In this document: in pieces, positions 1 through 7,966 of the stretch
Layout: each line of letters opens with the position of its first letter
How positions within the stretch are numbered: the stretch's first letter is position 1
From: Actinobacteria bacterium HGW-Actinobacteria-2
GTDB lineage: Bacteria > Actinomycetota > Actinomycetes > Propionibacteriales > Propionibacteriaceae
Direction: 5' to 3'
Assembly: GCA_002841335.1 (NCBI GenBank)
Contig: PHEY01000002.1
Coordinates: 402,325 to 466,324, forward strand
Length of the DNA: 64,000 nt
Program-made: the position numbers and the translations under genes
Notes under the pieces: generated by a model
Databases searched by the model: none
The model's input: only the letters and a program-made list of their open reading frames with translations
What the model was told of the DNA's origin: nothing

Positions 1-927
1 CAGCTCGGCCTGGCCCACCAGTTCCCGGGCCTGCAGGTCGGCGGCCGCGGCCAGTGCGGCCAGCTGGGCTTCGGCCTCTTCCCGCTGCTGAGCCAGGGCG
101 TCGTTGTGAGCGCTGCGCAGTTCCGACAGTTCCGATTCGGTGGACGCCCGCAGGTCGGCCATCGACTGCTGGGTCCAGGCCAGGTGCGAGGCGGCCTCGA
201 CATACTGCGCCTCCGCGCGAGCCCTGGTTTCGCTGGCCAGCGCGTCCCGCTCCTGGGCGGCCTGCTCGGCCGCCGCCCGGAGCTGCTGCCGCGCCTGCTC
301 CTGCTCGGCCTGCAGCTCATCGCGCAGCCGGGCGCAGTCGCGGTCGAAGGTCTCTCGCTGCTGCTGGATGACCGCATCGGAGGTGGCCCGCAACGCGGCG
401 GCATCGGCGCTGGCCCGCTCGACCAGTCGGACGGCCTCGGCCTCGGCGGCAGCGCGTTGAGTTTCGGCTTCGGCCTGCACCACTGCCGCTGCTGCCGCTG
501 CGGCTTCGGTGATGTTCTTCGCCTCGGCGTTGGCCGCGGCCAGGCGGGCCTCGGCATCCCTGCGCGCCTCAGCGCGGACCTGCTCGGCGGCCGCGGTCGT
601 CCGCTCAGTGAGGGCGGCGGCGTTCTGGTCGGCTGAGGCAGCCAGCAGGCTGGCCTGCGCGGCCGCGTCCTCCAACAGCGCCGCAGCGTCGGCACGGGCG
701 CTCTCCAAGATGGTGGCTGCCTGGCCCAGCGCGGCTTCAGCTGCGGCCTTCGCCTGACGTGCCTGCTCGGTCCAGCGTTGGCTGAGTTCTTGCTGCTGTG
801 CGGCTTCCTCGCGAGCGGCGTGCGAACGCGCTTCGGCTTCAGCCACCAATCGGTCGGCCAATGCCTGCGCCTGCGCGATCAACAGCGAGGAACGCTCAGC
901 GGCGCGATCACCCACTTCGGGACCCAT
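1..927 (-). CDS. Ala/Glu-rich coiled-coil protein (C-terminus cut by window edge)
   Basis: The minus strand reads open from an ATG at 927 to the window edge, giving 309 codons without a stop. A GGAGAA ribosome binding site lies a few bases upstream. The visible protein is almost entirely Ala, Glu, Gln and Arg with heptad-like spacing, for example AEAEARSHAAREEAAQQQ near residue 30 and RDELQAEQEQARQQLRAAAE near residue 210, so it should form a long coiled coil. No catalytic motif, signal peptide or membrane segment is visible. Such proteins in actinobacteria are often DivIVA-like or cytoskeletal scaffolds, but I see no DivIVA N-terminal motif and give no specific function. The plus-strand reading frames opposite it are shadows of its skewed composition. 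Confidence 0.75.
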   Translation of the reverse strand, partial: MGPEVGDRAAERSSLLIAQAQALADRLVAEAEARSHAAREEAAQQQELSQRWTEQARQAKAAAEAALGQAATILESARADAAALLEDAAAQASLLAASADQNAAALTERTTAAAEQVRAEARRDAEARLAAANAEAKNITEAAAAAAAVVQAEAETQRAAAEAEAVRLVERASADAAALRATSDAVIQQQRETFDRDCARLRDELQAEQEQARQQLRAAAEQAAQERDALASETRARAEAQYVEAASHLAWTQQSMADLRASTESELSELRSAHNDALAQQREEAEAQLAALAAAADLQARELVGQAEL

Positions 928-1322
928 TGAGGTGTTCTCCACGTGTGTTGCGGTTCTTCGGAGGGAAAGCCGACACCAACCGGCTCGCCAAGCGCATCGC
1001 TGACGTTCGATCCCCCAACGACAGCGAGTTCTTGGAGCAGCACGGACGAGCGTGGAACCGTCAACCGGCAATCCGGGGGGCGGTCACCCTCACGTCCAAT
1101 CCTGCTCAGGCGAGGCCGAGGGTGAGGCCGGGCTTTCCGAATAGTCATACTAGCCGGGCCCTCGCGTCCCTAGAAACCCTCTCGAACTAGGCAAAACACT
1201 GAAGACTTCGAGATCAGTGTTCACTGAACCCGCGGCGGTGGCTCTTCGCATCGGCCCACGGTCGAGGTGCGGCAAAAGGGAGTTGAGGCGAGAAGACCGG
1301 CACCGCCGGGAGGAGCCGATAC
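928..1322. other. Intergenic region without recognisable gene
   Basis: About 395 bases separate the coiled-coil gene start from the tRNA 3' end. Short reading frames are present on both strands, but none has a ribosome binding site or a recognisable product. A short imperfect inverted repeat (cagtgttcactg) lies near 1214-1225. The promoter of the coiled-coil gene should be here, but I could not place a convincing -35/-10 pair. Confidence 0.5.
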
Positions 1323-1396
1323 TGGAGCGGATGACGGGAATCGAACCCGCACTGTCAGCTTGGGAAGCTGATGTTCTGCCATTGAACTACATCCGC
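1323..1396 (-). tRNA. tRNA-Gly (anticodon CCC)
   Basis: The minus strand folds into a cloverleaf. The 7-bp acceptor stem GCGGATG pairs with CATCCGC, and the T-arm contains GGTTCGATTCC. The anticodon stem TCAGC/GCTGA encloses the loop TTCCCAA, which puts CCC at positions 34-36, a glycine tRNA reading GGG. The discriminator base is U, as usual for tRNA-Gly, and the CCA end is encoded (1323-1325). Confidence 0.95.
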
Positions 1397-1513
1397 AGGC
1401 GCCAGAACCTGCTGGCGCGAGCTGAAGTCTAGCCCGTGGCGCGCGGCGCTCGCACACCGAGCAAGCCGCCACATTTGGCAAATCGGGACGAAAATCGGTC
1501 CGCGGGAGGTTGG

Positions 1514-1560
1514 GTCTGCCAAACTGCTGACTTGACAGGGCAGACTGTGTCCCAGACATA
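1514..1560 (+). promoter_or_regulatory. Candidate promoter and operator of the LuxR-type gene
   Basis: A consensus TTGACA (1532-1537) lies 45 bases before the start codon of the regulator, with a weak -10 (GACATA, 1555-1560) at 17-bp spacing. The -35 box lies between the halves of a perfect inverted repeat, GTCTGCC (1514-1520) and GGCAGAC (1539-1545). The arrangement fits an operator that would block RNA polymerase, possibly autoregulation. The -10 match is poor. Confidence 0.4.
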
Positions 1561-1582
1561 CCGACAACGAGGAGGGGAGGTC

Positions 1583-2275
1583 ATGACCAGAGAAGAACGG
1601 GCCATTGCCATCCTGGACCTCATGAACCAGGCGCTTGCGGTCATCGACGACGGCGACGAAGCCGAACGCCTGGTGTGCCGCGTCCTCGGCAAGCTCAGCA
1701 AGGCCGACGCCGCCGCTCTGATCGGCCTGGACGCAGCCAGCCGCCCCGTCAGCCATGCCGCTTGGCCCAACGACCGTCTGTCCTCTGCGCTGGCCGATGT
1801 CGCCAGCCGCGGCACCCGGAAGTCGGAGAGCATCCTGCGCGGTGGGCAGCACCCCATCCTCGGCGAGGTCATTCTGATCGGTGCCGAGCTGGACGACCAG
1901 CCCATCACCCGGGCCCGCGGACGCTTGCTGGTGTTGAGCCGCCGTGGCGGCTTCACTCCCGACGCCAAGGCCTTGCTGGCCGAGTCGGCCGCCTCCTTGA
2001 CCTTTCTGCTGCCGCAGGCCGCTGATGCCTGCCATCGGGCCCGGCAGGTGCACAACGCGGCCGAAGCGGCTGCCGCATTGAGTCTGACCCCGCGTGAGGT
2101 CGAGGTGCTGCGACTGCTGGCCGACGGCTTGCTGGCCCGCACCATCGCCACCCGCCTGGGTTTGTCGCCGCGGACGGTGCACAAGCACCTGAGCAACGTC
2201 TACACCAAGCTCGGCGTCCATGATCGCCTGGTCGCGGTGAGCATTGCTCGCGAGCACGGCCTGATCGCAGCCTGA
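1583..2275 (+). CDS. LuxR-family transcriptional regulator
   Basis: This 230-residue protein is a DNA-binding transcription factor. Residues 168-230 form a LuxR/GerE helix-turn-helix (LTPREVEVLRLLADG, then SPRTVHKHLSNVYTKLGV). The N-terminal 150 residues have no receiver aspartate and look like a degenerate GAF-type sensor fold, so it is probably not a classical two-component response regulator. The ATG at 1583 is chosen because GGAGGGGAGG ends two bases before it; the frame is open upstream to 1436, but those codons are not protein-like. It is monocistronic, with the tRNA behind it and a DUF1707 gene 117 bases downstream. A perfect 7-bp inverted repeat around a consensus -35 box upstream suggests autoregulation. 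Its ligand is unknown. Confidence 0.85.
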   Translation: MTREERAIAILDLMNQALAVIDDGDEAERLVCRVLGKLSKADAAALIGLDAASRPVSHAAWPNDRLSSALADVASRGTRKSESILRGGQHPILGEVILIGAELDDQPITRARGRLLVLSRRGGFTPDAKALLAESAASLTFLLPQAADACHRARQVHNAAEAAAALSLTPREVEVLRLLADGLLARTIATRLGLSPRTVHKHLSNVYTKLGVHDRLVAVSIAREHGLIAA

Positions 2276-2303
2276 TCTCCGACTCCTCCACCGCAACGGT
2301 TCC

Positions 2304-2324
2304 GGGCACCCCCTCAGGGTGCTC
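2304..2324 (+). terminator. Possible terminator hairpin after the LuxR-type gene
   Basis: GGGCACCC and GGGTGCTC can form an 8-bp stem with a 5-base loop just after the regulator stop codon. No U tract follows, only CCCCCAAAA, so rho-independent termination is uncertain. Confidence 0.35.
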
Positions 2325-2392
2325 CCCCAAAAGCCCCCCGATCACGCCGCAGGCGGTTCCGCGCGCGCCGCGGAAGTCTTAGGTTCGTCGGT

Positions 2393-3055
2393 ATGAGCAA
2401 TCTTGAACCCACCGACGTCGGCCCCGCAGCCGGCGGCGACCGCGCCGTCGCGGAAGCCGATCGGCAGCATGTGATCACCCTGCTCACCGCCGCGCACGCC
2501 GAGGGGCGCCTCACCACCGACGAACGCGACCGCCGCCTGTCCGAGGCTCGCGGCGCGCTGGTCTTCGACGATCTCGTCCCGCTGACTCGCGACCTGGTCA
2601 CCACCCGGTCCAGCTCCGTGCAGTACGCGCAAGGCAGCACCGAGGAGAGCGAACAGATCGTGGCCATCTTCGGCGGCGCGGAACGCAGCGATCATTGGCA
2701 GGTCCGCCCCCGAACGTTCGTCACCACGATCTTCGGCGGCGCCGAGCTCGATCTCTCCCAGGCGGTGTTCCCGTCGACCGAAATCACCATGGAGGTGTTC
2801 TGCCTGTTCGGTGGTGTCGAGTTGAAGGTGCCCGAGGGCGCCACCGTGGACAACCAGCTGATCGCCGTCTTCGGTGGCGTCGATCGCAAGGTGGGTCCCC
2901 CGATTCCCGGGGCCCCGCGGATCGTCATCAAGGGCTTCGCGGGCTTCGGCGGAGTCGAGATCCGCAACCCCAAAACCGGCCGTCGTCGCAGGAATCGGTC
3001 ACAGCGTGAGCGGTACGACGACGACAGTGGACGAGAAGACCGCTCGTACGGCTAA
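2393..3055 (+). CDS. DUF1707 and LiaF-like C-terminal domain protein
   Basis: The 220-residue protein has an N-terminal DUF1707 (SHOCT-like) domain at about residues 20-70, with a DRQHVITLLTAAHAEGRLT-type segment. A LiaF/cell-wall-active-antibiotic-response-like beta-helix repeat follows at about 85-195, seen as recurring IFGGAE, LFGGVE, VFGGVD and GFGGVE motifs. The tail is strongly charged and rich in Arg and Asp. There is no signal peptide or membrane helix. In Firmicutes LiaF inhibits the LiaRS envelope-stress pathway; in actinobacteria this combination is common and uncharacterised. Two PH-domain membrane proteins start 9 bases after its stop, so the three probably form one operon concerned with the membrane or envelope. 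Confidence 0.8.
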   Translation: MSNLEPTDVGPAAGGDRAVAEADRQHVITLLTAAHAEGRLTTDERDRRLSEARGALVFDDLVPLTRDLVTTRSSSVQYAQGSTEESEQIVAIFGGAERSDHWQVRPRTFVTTIFGGAELDLSQAVFPSTEITMEVFCLFGGVELKVPEGATVDNQLIAVFGGVDRKVGPPIPGAPRIVIKGFAGFGGVEIRNPKTGRRRRNRSQRERYDDDSGREDRSYG

Positions 3056-3064
3056 TCTGCCCTC

Positions 3065-3556
3065 ATGGAGACGCTGTTTCGTCCCGACGGCGACTGGCAA
3101 CGTCTGCCAGCGATCGCTGTCACCGTCCATCGCGTCGAGTCACTGATCGCGAACTTCGTGGCCACGGCAGTGGTCGTCATCGGGGCTTGGTTCCTCTTCC
3201 GTGAGACGTCGTGGGTGGTCGTCGTTGCGGCCGTCGTCATGGTGGCCTGGACCACCTGGCGGGTGATCCGCGCCGGACGTTGGGTACGCGCCTTCGCCTA
3301 TCGCGAGGGTGAGCGCGATCTGCTGATCAGCAAGGGACTGTGGCTCGCCTCGCTCACTGCGGTTCCCTACGGACGGATGCTCAGTGTCGAGGTGAACACC
3401 GGTCCGCTGGCGCGCCTATGGAAGCTCGCCGATGTGGAGCTGGTCACCGCCAGCCCGCGCTCGAACGCACGCATCCCCAGCCTGCCCGCCGCGGACGCCG
3501 CCCGACTCCGCGACCAACTGATCGCCCTCGGCGAGGAACAGGCGCTCCCGCTGTGA
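3065..3556 (+). CDS. Bacterial PH-domain membrane protein (YdbS-like)
   Basis: The protein has 163 residues. Two hydrophobic helices (about residues 28-45 and 48-65) precede a bacterial PH domain of the DUF304/bPH2 type, in which GLWLASLTAVPYGRMLSVEVNTG is the characteristic strand-turn region. It should sit in the cytoplasmic membrane with the PH domain inside. It begins 9 bases after the DUF1707 gene and its TGA overlaps the GTG start of the next PH gene, which implies translational coupling and probably a complex of the two, as for YdbS/YdbT pairs in Bacillus. The biochemical role of these pairs is not established. Confidence 0.8.
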   Translation: METLFRPDGDWQRLPAIAVTVHRVESLIANFVATAVVVIGAWFLFRETSWVVVVAAVVMVAWTTWRVIRAGRWVRAFAYREGERDLLISKGLWLASLTAVPYGRMLSVEVNTGPLARLWKLADVELVTASPRSNARIPSLPAADAARLRDQLIALGEEQALPL

Positions 3557-5028
3557 CCTCCGGGGACGACCACGACACCGCAGCATCGATCGATCCGGTC
3601 AAGCTGACTGAACGTCCGCACCCGCTGACGCCGCTGATCCGCGCCTGGGTGGTGCTGCTCGCGCTGCTGATCGGCGGCGCTCGCGAGGTCTTCTCCTGGT
3701 TCACCGAGGACCGCAAGGTGCCGTCGATCGACCTCCTGCTCGGCAGCGTCGGCGTCATCGTGGTGATCGCCATCGTGGTCGGCCTGATCAGCTGGCTGAC
3801 GACCCGTTTCGTCATCGACGCCGACGAGCTGCGGATCGAGAGCGGCGTCCTGGTGCGCAAGTCGCAGCGCATCGCCTTCGACAAGGTGACCTCGATCGAC
3901 GTCCTGCAACCGCTGGCCGCGCGGATGTTCGCCCTGGCCGAGCTGGAGATCGACATCGGCTCCAATGACCGGGTCAAGCTCCGCTATCTGAGCCGGGCAC
4001 GGGCATATTCGCTGCGCGACTACCTGCTCAGCCGCGCGCGCGGCCATCACGCGGAGGTGATCGCCAGTGTCGATCCCGGGCTGCGGCTGGACGATCTGAG
4101 CGCCGAGGACGAGGTGCTGTTGCGAATCCCGCCGAGCCAGCTGACTCTCGGTGCGCTCACTTCCAACGAGTTCGTCTGGCTGGTGGTCAGCATCACCGCC
4201 ACTCTGGTAGCCGCCGGCATTGCCGCCCCCACCTTCGGCGGCCTGTTCATGGTGCTGGCGCTGGCCTTGTCGGCGGCGTCGGCGTTGATCGGGTTCGTCG
4301 TCCGTCGGTTCACCGGGCAGTTCAACTTCACCTTGTCGGTGCGTCCGGCCGGATTGCGGATCTCTCGCGGCCTGACCAGCCTGACCAGCCAGTCCATCCC
4401 GCCGCGGCGGATCCAGTCGGTGCGGCTGAGCCAGTCAGTGCTGTGGCGCCGACAGAGGTGGTATCGCGCCGAGATCGACATCCTCGGCCTCGGCATTCAC
4501 AACGAGGACGGAGTCAGCGCCGGCGTGTCCAGCGTGCTGCTGCCCGTCGCCACGATCGAGCAGGTACGACAGGTGCTCGCTGAGATCTGGCCGCTGGCCG
4601 ACTGGGAGAAGGTCGTCCTTCACAAGGCTCCTTGGCGGGCTCATGGGATCCATCCACTGTCGGCGCCATTCCTGGCCATCGGGCACGACGAGTTGCTGGT
4701 GGTCTCTCGGCACGGCTGGCTCGAGCGTCGTTGGGATCTCATCCCGCACGCGCGCGTGCAGTCGATCCGGATCAGCCACGGCCCCATCTCGCGGCTTCTC
4801 AGAATCGCCAATCTGGGCATCCACACCGGCGGCTCCCGCTTCACACCGCTCGCGCTCGGGCTGGATGCCGACCATGTCCGCGACCGCCAGAACGAACTCA
4901 TCGCCCTCGCCCAGGCGCACCGCTCTGATATCACCGTCGATGTCCACGGCCACCTCGGCGTGGACCACCACGCTTCTGAGCAGATCAACGCAGCGGGATC
5001 GGCCGGCGAGGCCGCCGGTTCTCGCTAG
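3553..5028 (+). CDS. Bacterial PH-domain membrane protein (YdbT-like)
   Basis: The GTG at 3553 overlaps the preceding stop codon and starts a 491-residue protein. The frame is open upstream to 3340, but only as a shadow of the preceding gene. Two hydrophobic helices at about 30-80 are followed by a PH domain ([23 protein letters not shown]). Two more helices occur near 200-240, then a second PH unit ([21 protein letters not shown]) and a third near the C-terminus ([22 protein letters not shown]). The three-PH layout with paired helices is that of YdbT. It is translationally coupled to the YdbS-like gene and the two probably work together in the membrane. Function is inferred only at family level. 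Confidence 0.8.
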   Translation: MTSGDDHDTAASIDPVKLTERPHPLTPLIRAWVVLLALLIGGAREVFSWFTEDRKVPSIDLLLGSVGVIVVIAIVVGLISWLTTRFVIDADELRIESGVLVRKSQRIAFDKVTSIDVLQPLAARMFALAELEIDIGSNDRVKLRYLSRARAYSLRDYLLSRARGHHAEVIASVDPGLRLDDLSAEDEVLLRIPPSQLTLGALTSNEFVWLVVSITATLVAAGIAAPTFGGLFMVLALALSAASALIGFVVRRFTGQFNFTLSVRPAGLRISRGLTSLTSQSIPPRRIQSVRLSQSVLWRRQRWYRAEIDILGLGIHNEDGVSAGVSSVLLPVATIEQVRQVLAEIWPLADWEKVVLHKAPWRAHGIHPLSAPFLAIGHDELLVVSRHGWLERRWDLIPHARVQSIRISHGPISRLLRIANLGIHTGGSRFTPLALGLDADHVRDRQNELIALAQAHRSDITVDVHGHLGVDHHASEQINAAGSAGEAAGSR

Positions 5029-5038
5029 GGTTCTGCCT

Positions 5039-5794
5039 ATGCAGAACACAGCCGTTCTTGGCATCGACATCGGAGGCTCTGGGATCAAGGGCGCTCCGGT
5101 TGATCTGATCGCCGGAGACTTCGCCGCCGACCGGCTTCGGATCCCGACGCCGGACCCGTCCACCCCTGAAGCCGTAGCCGACGTGGTCGCCCGCATCGTG
5201 GAGCACTTCTCCGACCTGATCGGCGACTCACCGGTGGGGATCACCATTCCGGCCGTGGTGACCCACGGCGTGGTGCGGTTGGCCGCCAACATCGACCAGA
5301 GTTGGGTAGGGACGCCGGCTGCTGAGCTCTTCGCCGAGCGCCTCGGACGTCCGGTGGTCCTGGTGAACGACGCCGACGCCGCCGGCGTTGCCGAGGCCAA
5401 GTTCGGGGTGGCCAAAGGCAATGACGGGATCGTGCTGCTGACCACGCTGGGCACCGGGATCGGTAGTGCCCTGATTCATCACGGGGTGCTCGTGCCCAAC
5501 ACCGAGTTGGGGCACCTGGAGATCGACGGCTACGACGCGGAGAAGCGCGCGGCCGCTTCCGTCCGCACGAACGAGGGGCTGAGCTACGCCGAGTACGTCC
5601 CGCGGCTGCAGCGCTACTACGAAGTGGTCGAGAAGCTGTTCTGGCCCGACCTGTTCGTCGTGGGTGGCGGGGTGTCGAAGAATGCCGACGAGTTCCTGCC
5701 GTACCTGAAGCTGAACACCCCGATCGTGCCGGCCGCCCTGCGTAACCGGGCCGGCATCATCGGTGCCGCCTGGCTGGCCGCCAACGAATCCTGA
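5039..5794 (+). CDS. ppgK: Polyphosphate glucokinase
   Basis: This 251-residue ROK-type kinase phosphorylates glucose using inorganic polyphosphate, and in many homologs ATP as well. The N-terminal phosphate-binding loop [15 protein letters not shown] is typical of PpgK. It is followed by the ROK-type sugar-binding and catalytic regions ([10 protein letters not shown] at about 118-127, [12 protein letters not shown] near 140, ELGHLEIDG near 160). Length matches PpgK of mycobacteria and propionibacteria. The ATG at 5039 follows the previous gene by 10 bases, so co-transcription with the PH pair is possible. The gene converges on the Crp/Fnr gene with only 16 bases between stops. Together with pgi and phosphofructokinase elsewhere in the window it feeds glycolysis and links it to polyphosphate stores. 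Confidence 0.92.
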   Translation: MQNTAVLGIDIGGSGIKGAPVDLIAGDFAADRLRIPTPDPSTPEAVADVVARIVEHFSDLIGDSPVGITIPAVVTHGVVRLAANIDQSWVGTPAAELFAERLGRPVVLVNDADAAGVAEAKFGVAKGNDGIVLLTTLGTGIGSALIHHGVLVPNTELGHLEIDGYDAEKRAAASVRTNEGLSYAEYVPRLQRYYEVVEKLFWPDLFVVGGGVSKNADEFLPYLKLNTPIVPAALRNRAGIIGAAWLAANES

Positions 5795-5810
5795 GCGGTC
5801 CGGGACGCAT

Positions 5811-6497
5811 TCAGCCGAGCTGGTGCAGCTGCCGCAGCCCGGCCGCGTCCAGCAACCGTACGCGGCCGCGAGAGGTGGCCACCAGGCCTGCGTCCGACAT
5901 GGTCCGCAGTGCCCGGAAGACCACCTCCCGTGCCGTGCCGAGATGGGCGGCCAGCCGCGCCTGACTCATCGCCACCTCACCGTTGGCGTCCACGGCGTCC
6001 AACAGGAACGCCGCCAGCCGCTGTTCGACCCGCAGCGAACCGACCTCCTCCAGTCGAGCCATCAACTCGAAGACTCGGCCGGACAGGACCTCGAAGACGA
6101 AGCTGCGGAAGGTCGGTTCGGTGTTGTACAGCTCACGGAACATCGCGCCGGGCACCAGCACGAAGCTGAGCTCCTCGTCCTCGGTCTCCACCCACGCCGG
6201 GTAGGGCTCGCTGCGGAAGGCCGCGGTGAGCGCCAGGATGCAGGTCTGGCCGGGACGGACGCGATACAGCGTGGCCTCGTGTCCGTCCGCGGCGATGTAG
6301 AAGACCCGTAGCGACCCGCCGACCACCAGAAACACGCCTTCGGCTGCGTCCCCGCGGTGCAGCACGGGACGGCGGGGCGCCACCTGGCGAACCGGCAGGG
6401 AGCTGACCAGATCTCGGGTTGCCGCCGAGGCGCCGGCCAGGAAGGGGAACCCTTCGGCTACCGGCAGAAGTGGGGTCTGCTCGATCACGGTCACCAT
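5811..6497 (-). CDS. Crp/Fnr-family transcriptional regulator
   Basis: The protein has 228 residues. A cyclic-nucleotide-binding-type beta-roll occupies about residues 15-130 (RRPVLHRGDAAEGVFLVVGGSLRV), followed by a dimerisation helix and a C-terminal winged helix (MSQARLAAHLGTAREVVFRALRTM). There is no N-terminal cysteine cluster like that of Fnr, so an iron-sulfur sensor is unlikely; Cys at about 82 is isolated. The start has GGGAG 7 bases upstream. It lies 18 bases downstream of the DUF4242 gene on the same strand, and the two are probably co-transcribed. The signal is not evident; regulators of this subtype often respond to redox, NO or heme. Confidence 0.85.
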   Translation of the reverse strand: MVTVIEQTPLLPVAEGFPFLAGASAATRDLVSSLPVRQVAPRRPVLHRGDAAEGVFLVVGGSLRVFYIAADGHEATLYRVRPGQTCILALTAAFRSEPYPAWVETEDEELSFVLVPGAMFRELYNTEPTFRSFVFEVLSGRVFELMARLEEVGSLRVEQRLAAFLLDAVDANGEVAMSQARLAAHLGTAREVVFRALRTMSDAGLVATSRGRVRLLDAAGLRQLHQLG

Positions 6498-6515
6498 GCT
6501 GGCACTCCCGACCGA

Positions 6516-6815
6516 TCAGGCGCTCGGGGTAGGGAAGAACAGATCGGCCGGCGAGATGGTGCTCACCTGGGTGATCTCCGGGTCGGGAACGTACCCGACG
6601 GCCAGGTGCGCGCGCCGCACGGCTTCGGCGTCCGGTCCGGTGGTGATGCATGTGATCTTGCCCGCCTCCAGGTTCACATAGCCGGTCTGCACCGCCACGC
6701 CCTCAGCGGCGCACGCCTCCAGGAAGCCGGGCAGGAAGGCGGCCAGTCCGGGCACGTCGATGCCGGTCGGGTAGGTGCCGCGGGCTTGGTCGTGGGTGTC
6801 GATGAAGTAGGGCAC
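6516..6815 (-). CDS. DUF4242 family small protein
   Basis: This 99-residue protein matches the DUF4242 fold, a ferredoxin-like alpha/beta domain with conserved MPYFIDTHD at the N-terminus and a middle segment GYVNLEAGKITCITTGPDAE. The Streptomyces member SCO4226 has been reported as a nickel-binding protein; whether metal binding applies here is unknown. The GTG at 6815 has a strong AGGAGG site 5 bases upstream. It precedes the Crp/Fnr regulator by 18 bases, so the pair may be a small operon in which the regulator responds to the same stress or metal. No signal peptide is present. Confidence 0.75.
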   Translation of the reverse strand: MPYFIDTHDQARGTYPTGIDVPGLAAFLPGFLEACAAEGVAVQTGYVNLEAGKITCITTGPDAEAVRRAHLAVGYVPDPEITQVSTISPADLFFPTPSA

Positions 6816-6984
6816 GAGTTCCTCCTATGGACGCTGACGCGGACGCTTCGTCCGCTGCAGGTCACGCTAGGGAGGCTGCCGGGTCGCGATCTGGTACCCA
6901 GGTCACATTCACTGACCGGTGCTTCGGAGATCATCGACCGCACCCGCCCATGCTGCGCGCGCATTCCATCACTTGGGGAATAGC

Positions 6985-7029
6985 TACACTCTGGATAGCT
7001 GCACGGTCGACGCGATTGCCCTTCGGGCA
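6985..7029 (+). promoter_or_regulatory. Candidate -10 box and leader hairpin before the hemolysin III gene
   Basis: A TACACT hexamer (6985-6990) could be a -10 element. It is followed by a small hairpin, TGCC-CTTCG-GGCA (7017-7029), with a stable UUCG-type loop, 33 bases ahead of the GTG start. No good -35 element is seen, so this is tentative. Confidence 0.25.
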
Positions 7030-7062
7030 TCAGACGAGGGGCCGTTGCGGGAAGGCGATTTG

Positions 7063-7740
7063 GTGGAAACAGTCCCCCTGAGCAGGGATGGCAGCATCCA
7101 TGTGACCGACGAGCGGGTCAACACCGCTTCCCATATCGCCGGCGCGTGTTTCGCCCTTGTCGGTGCCGGTCTGTTGATCTCCCAGGCCAGCATGCAGGGC
7201 GACCCGGTGAAGATCGTCGCCGTATCGATCTACTCGCTGTCGCTGGTGACGCTGTTCGTGGCCAGTTCACTGCACCACGGCATCAACGGAAGCCCGCGGG
7301 TCAACGAGGTGCTGCGCACTCTCGACTACGACTCGGTGTTCTTCCTGATCGCCGGATCGTTGACGCCGTTGGTCCTGGTGCTGGTGATGAACGTGTACGG
7401 CATTGCGCTGCTGGGCGGTGCCTGGACGATCGCCATCTTGGGCATCGTGCTGCGCTCGGTGTGGCGCCAGGTGCCCAAGTACGTGACCAACACGCTCTAC
7501 ATCGCGCTGGGCTGGACGACCGTCCTGCTTCTCGGCGCCGCCGTCGACCTGCCGATCGGGGCCATGATCCTGATGGCCGCTGGTGGCGTGGTCTACAGCG
7601 CCGGCTTCGTCATCTTCGTGATCGAGAAGCCCAACCCCTGGCCTGGTGTGTTCGGCTTCCACGAGCTGTGGCACGTCCTGGTGATCATCGCCGCCGCCCT
7701 GCACTACCTGCTGATCTACCTCTACGTCCTGCCCGCCTAG
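7063..7740 (+). CDS. Hemolysin III family membrane protein
   Basis: The protein has 225 residues and about seven transmembrane helices. The family hallmarks of the hemolysin III/YqfA/PAQR superfamily are present: ASSLHHGINGSP after helix 2, an Asp-containing DYDSVFFLIAGSLTP segment, and a C-terminal GFHELWHVLVIIAAALHY with the metal-ligand histidines. I choose GTG 7063 because GGGAAGG lies 7 bases upstream; the frame is open back to 6919, but that segment is not protein-like. PAQR relatives are receptors or ceramidase-like metalloenzymes; the bacterial members are usually unassigned and are not proven hemolysins. It stands alone, followed by a long palindrome that probably ends its transcript. 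Confidence 0.85.
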   Translation: METVPLSRDGSIHVTDERVNTASHIAGACFALVGAGLLISQASMQGDPVKIVAVSIYSLSLVTLFVASSLHHGINGSPRVNEVLRTLDYDSVFFLIAGSLTPLVLVLVMNVYGIALLGGAWTIAILGIVLRSVWRQVPKYVTNTLYIALGWTTVLLLGAAVDLPIGAMILMAAGGVVYSAGFVIFVIEKPNPWPGVFGFHELWHVLVIIAAALHYLLIYLYVLPA

Positions 7741-7779
7741 CCCACTCGTCCCCGCCCCGCCCACTCGTCCCCGCCCCAC
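7741..7779. repeat. Two-copy 19-base tandem repeat
   Basis: The unit cccactcgtccccgccccg occurs twice in direct tandem immediately after the hemolysin III stop codon, with one difference at the end of the second copy. It is C-rich and may be a rut-like, rho-dependent termination zone. Function is not shown. Confidence 0.6.
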
Positions 7780-7794
7780 CCAGCCACCCCACTC

Positions 7795-7860
7795 ATCTGC
7801 CCCCGAATTGAGCAACTGCTACCGAAATTCCGGTAGCAGTTGCGCGGTTCAGGGGCAGAT
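7795..7860. repeat. Long palindrome, copy 1 of a three-copy family
   Basis: Two 30-base arms, starting ATCTGCCCCCGAATTGAGCA on the left, are 26/30 complementary and separated by six bases; two of the four mismatches are G-U wobbles in the plus transcript. It lies between the hemolysin III gene and cydA and can act as a terminator. It shares sequence with the palindromes at 10514 and 12027. Confidence 0.75.
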
Positions 7861-7924
7861 CGCGCCTGACAACGTGACTCCGGTTCCAGACCGCCACGCC
7901 TGAGCTTCCTAGCGTGCGTGCTGG

Positions 7925-7943
7925 GGTCGGCACGGTGCCGACC
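7925..7943. promoter_or_regulatory. Perfect 9-bp dyad in the cydAB leader
   Basis: GGTCGGCAC and GTGCCGACC flank a single central G, a perfect dyad 23 bases before the cydA start codon. It could be a repressor site or a leader hairpin. It does not resemble the Rex or Fnr consensus, so the binding factor is unknown. Confidence 0.4.
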
Positions 7944-7966
7944 GCGGACAACTCGGGAGATTCGAG

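Noticed and set aside
54..757. Overlapping plus-strand frames at the window start
   Set aside because: They are shadows of the Ala/Glu-rich coiled-coil gene on the minus strand, which is open through the whole stretch.
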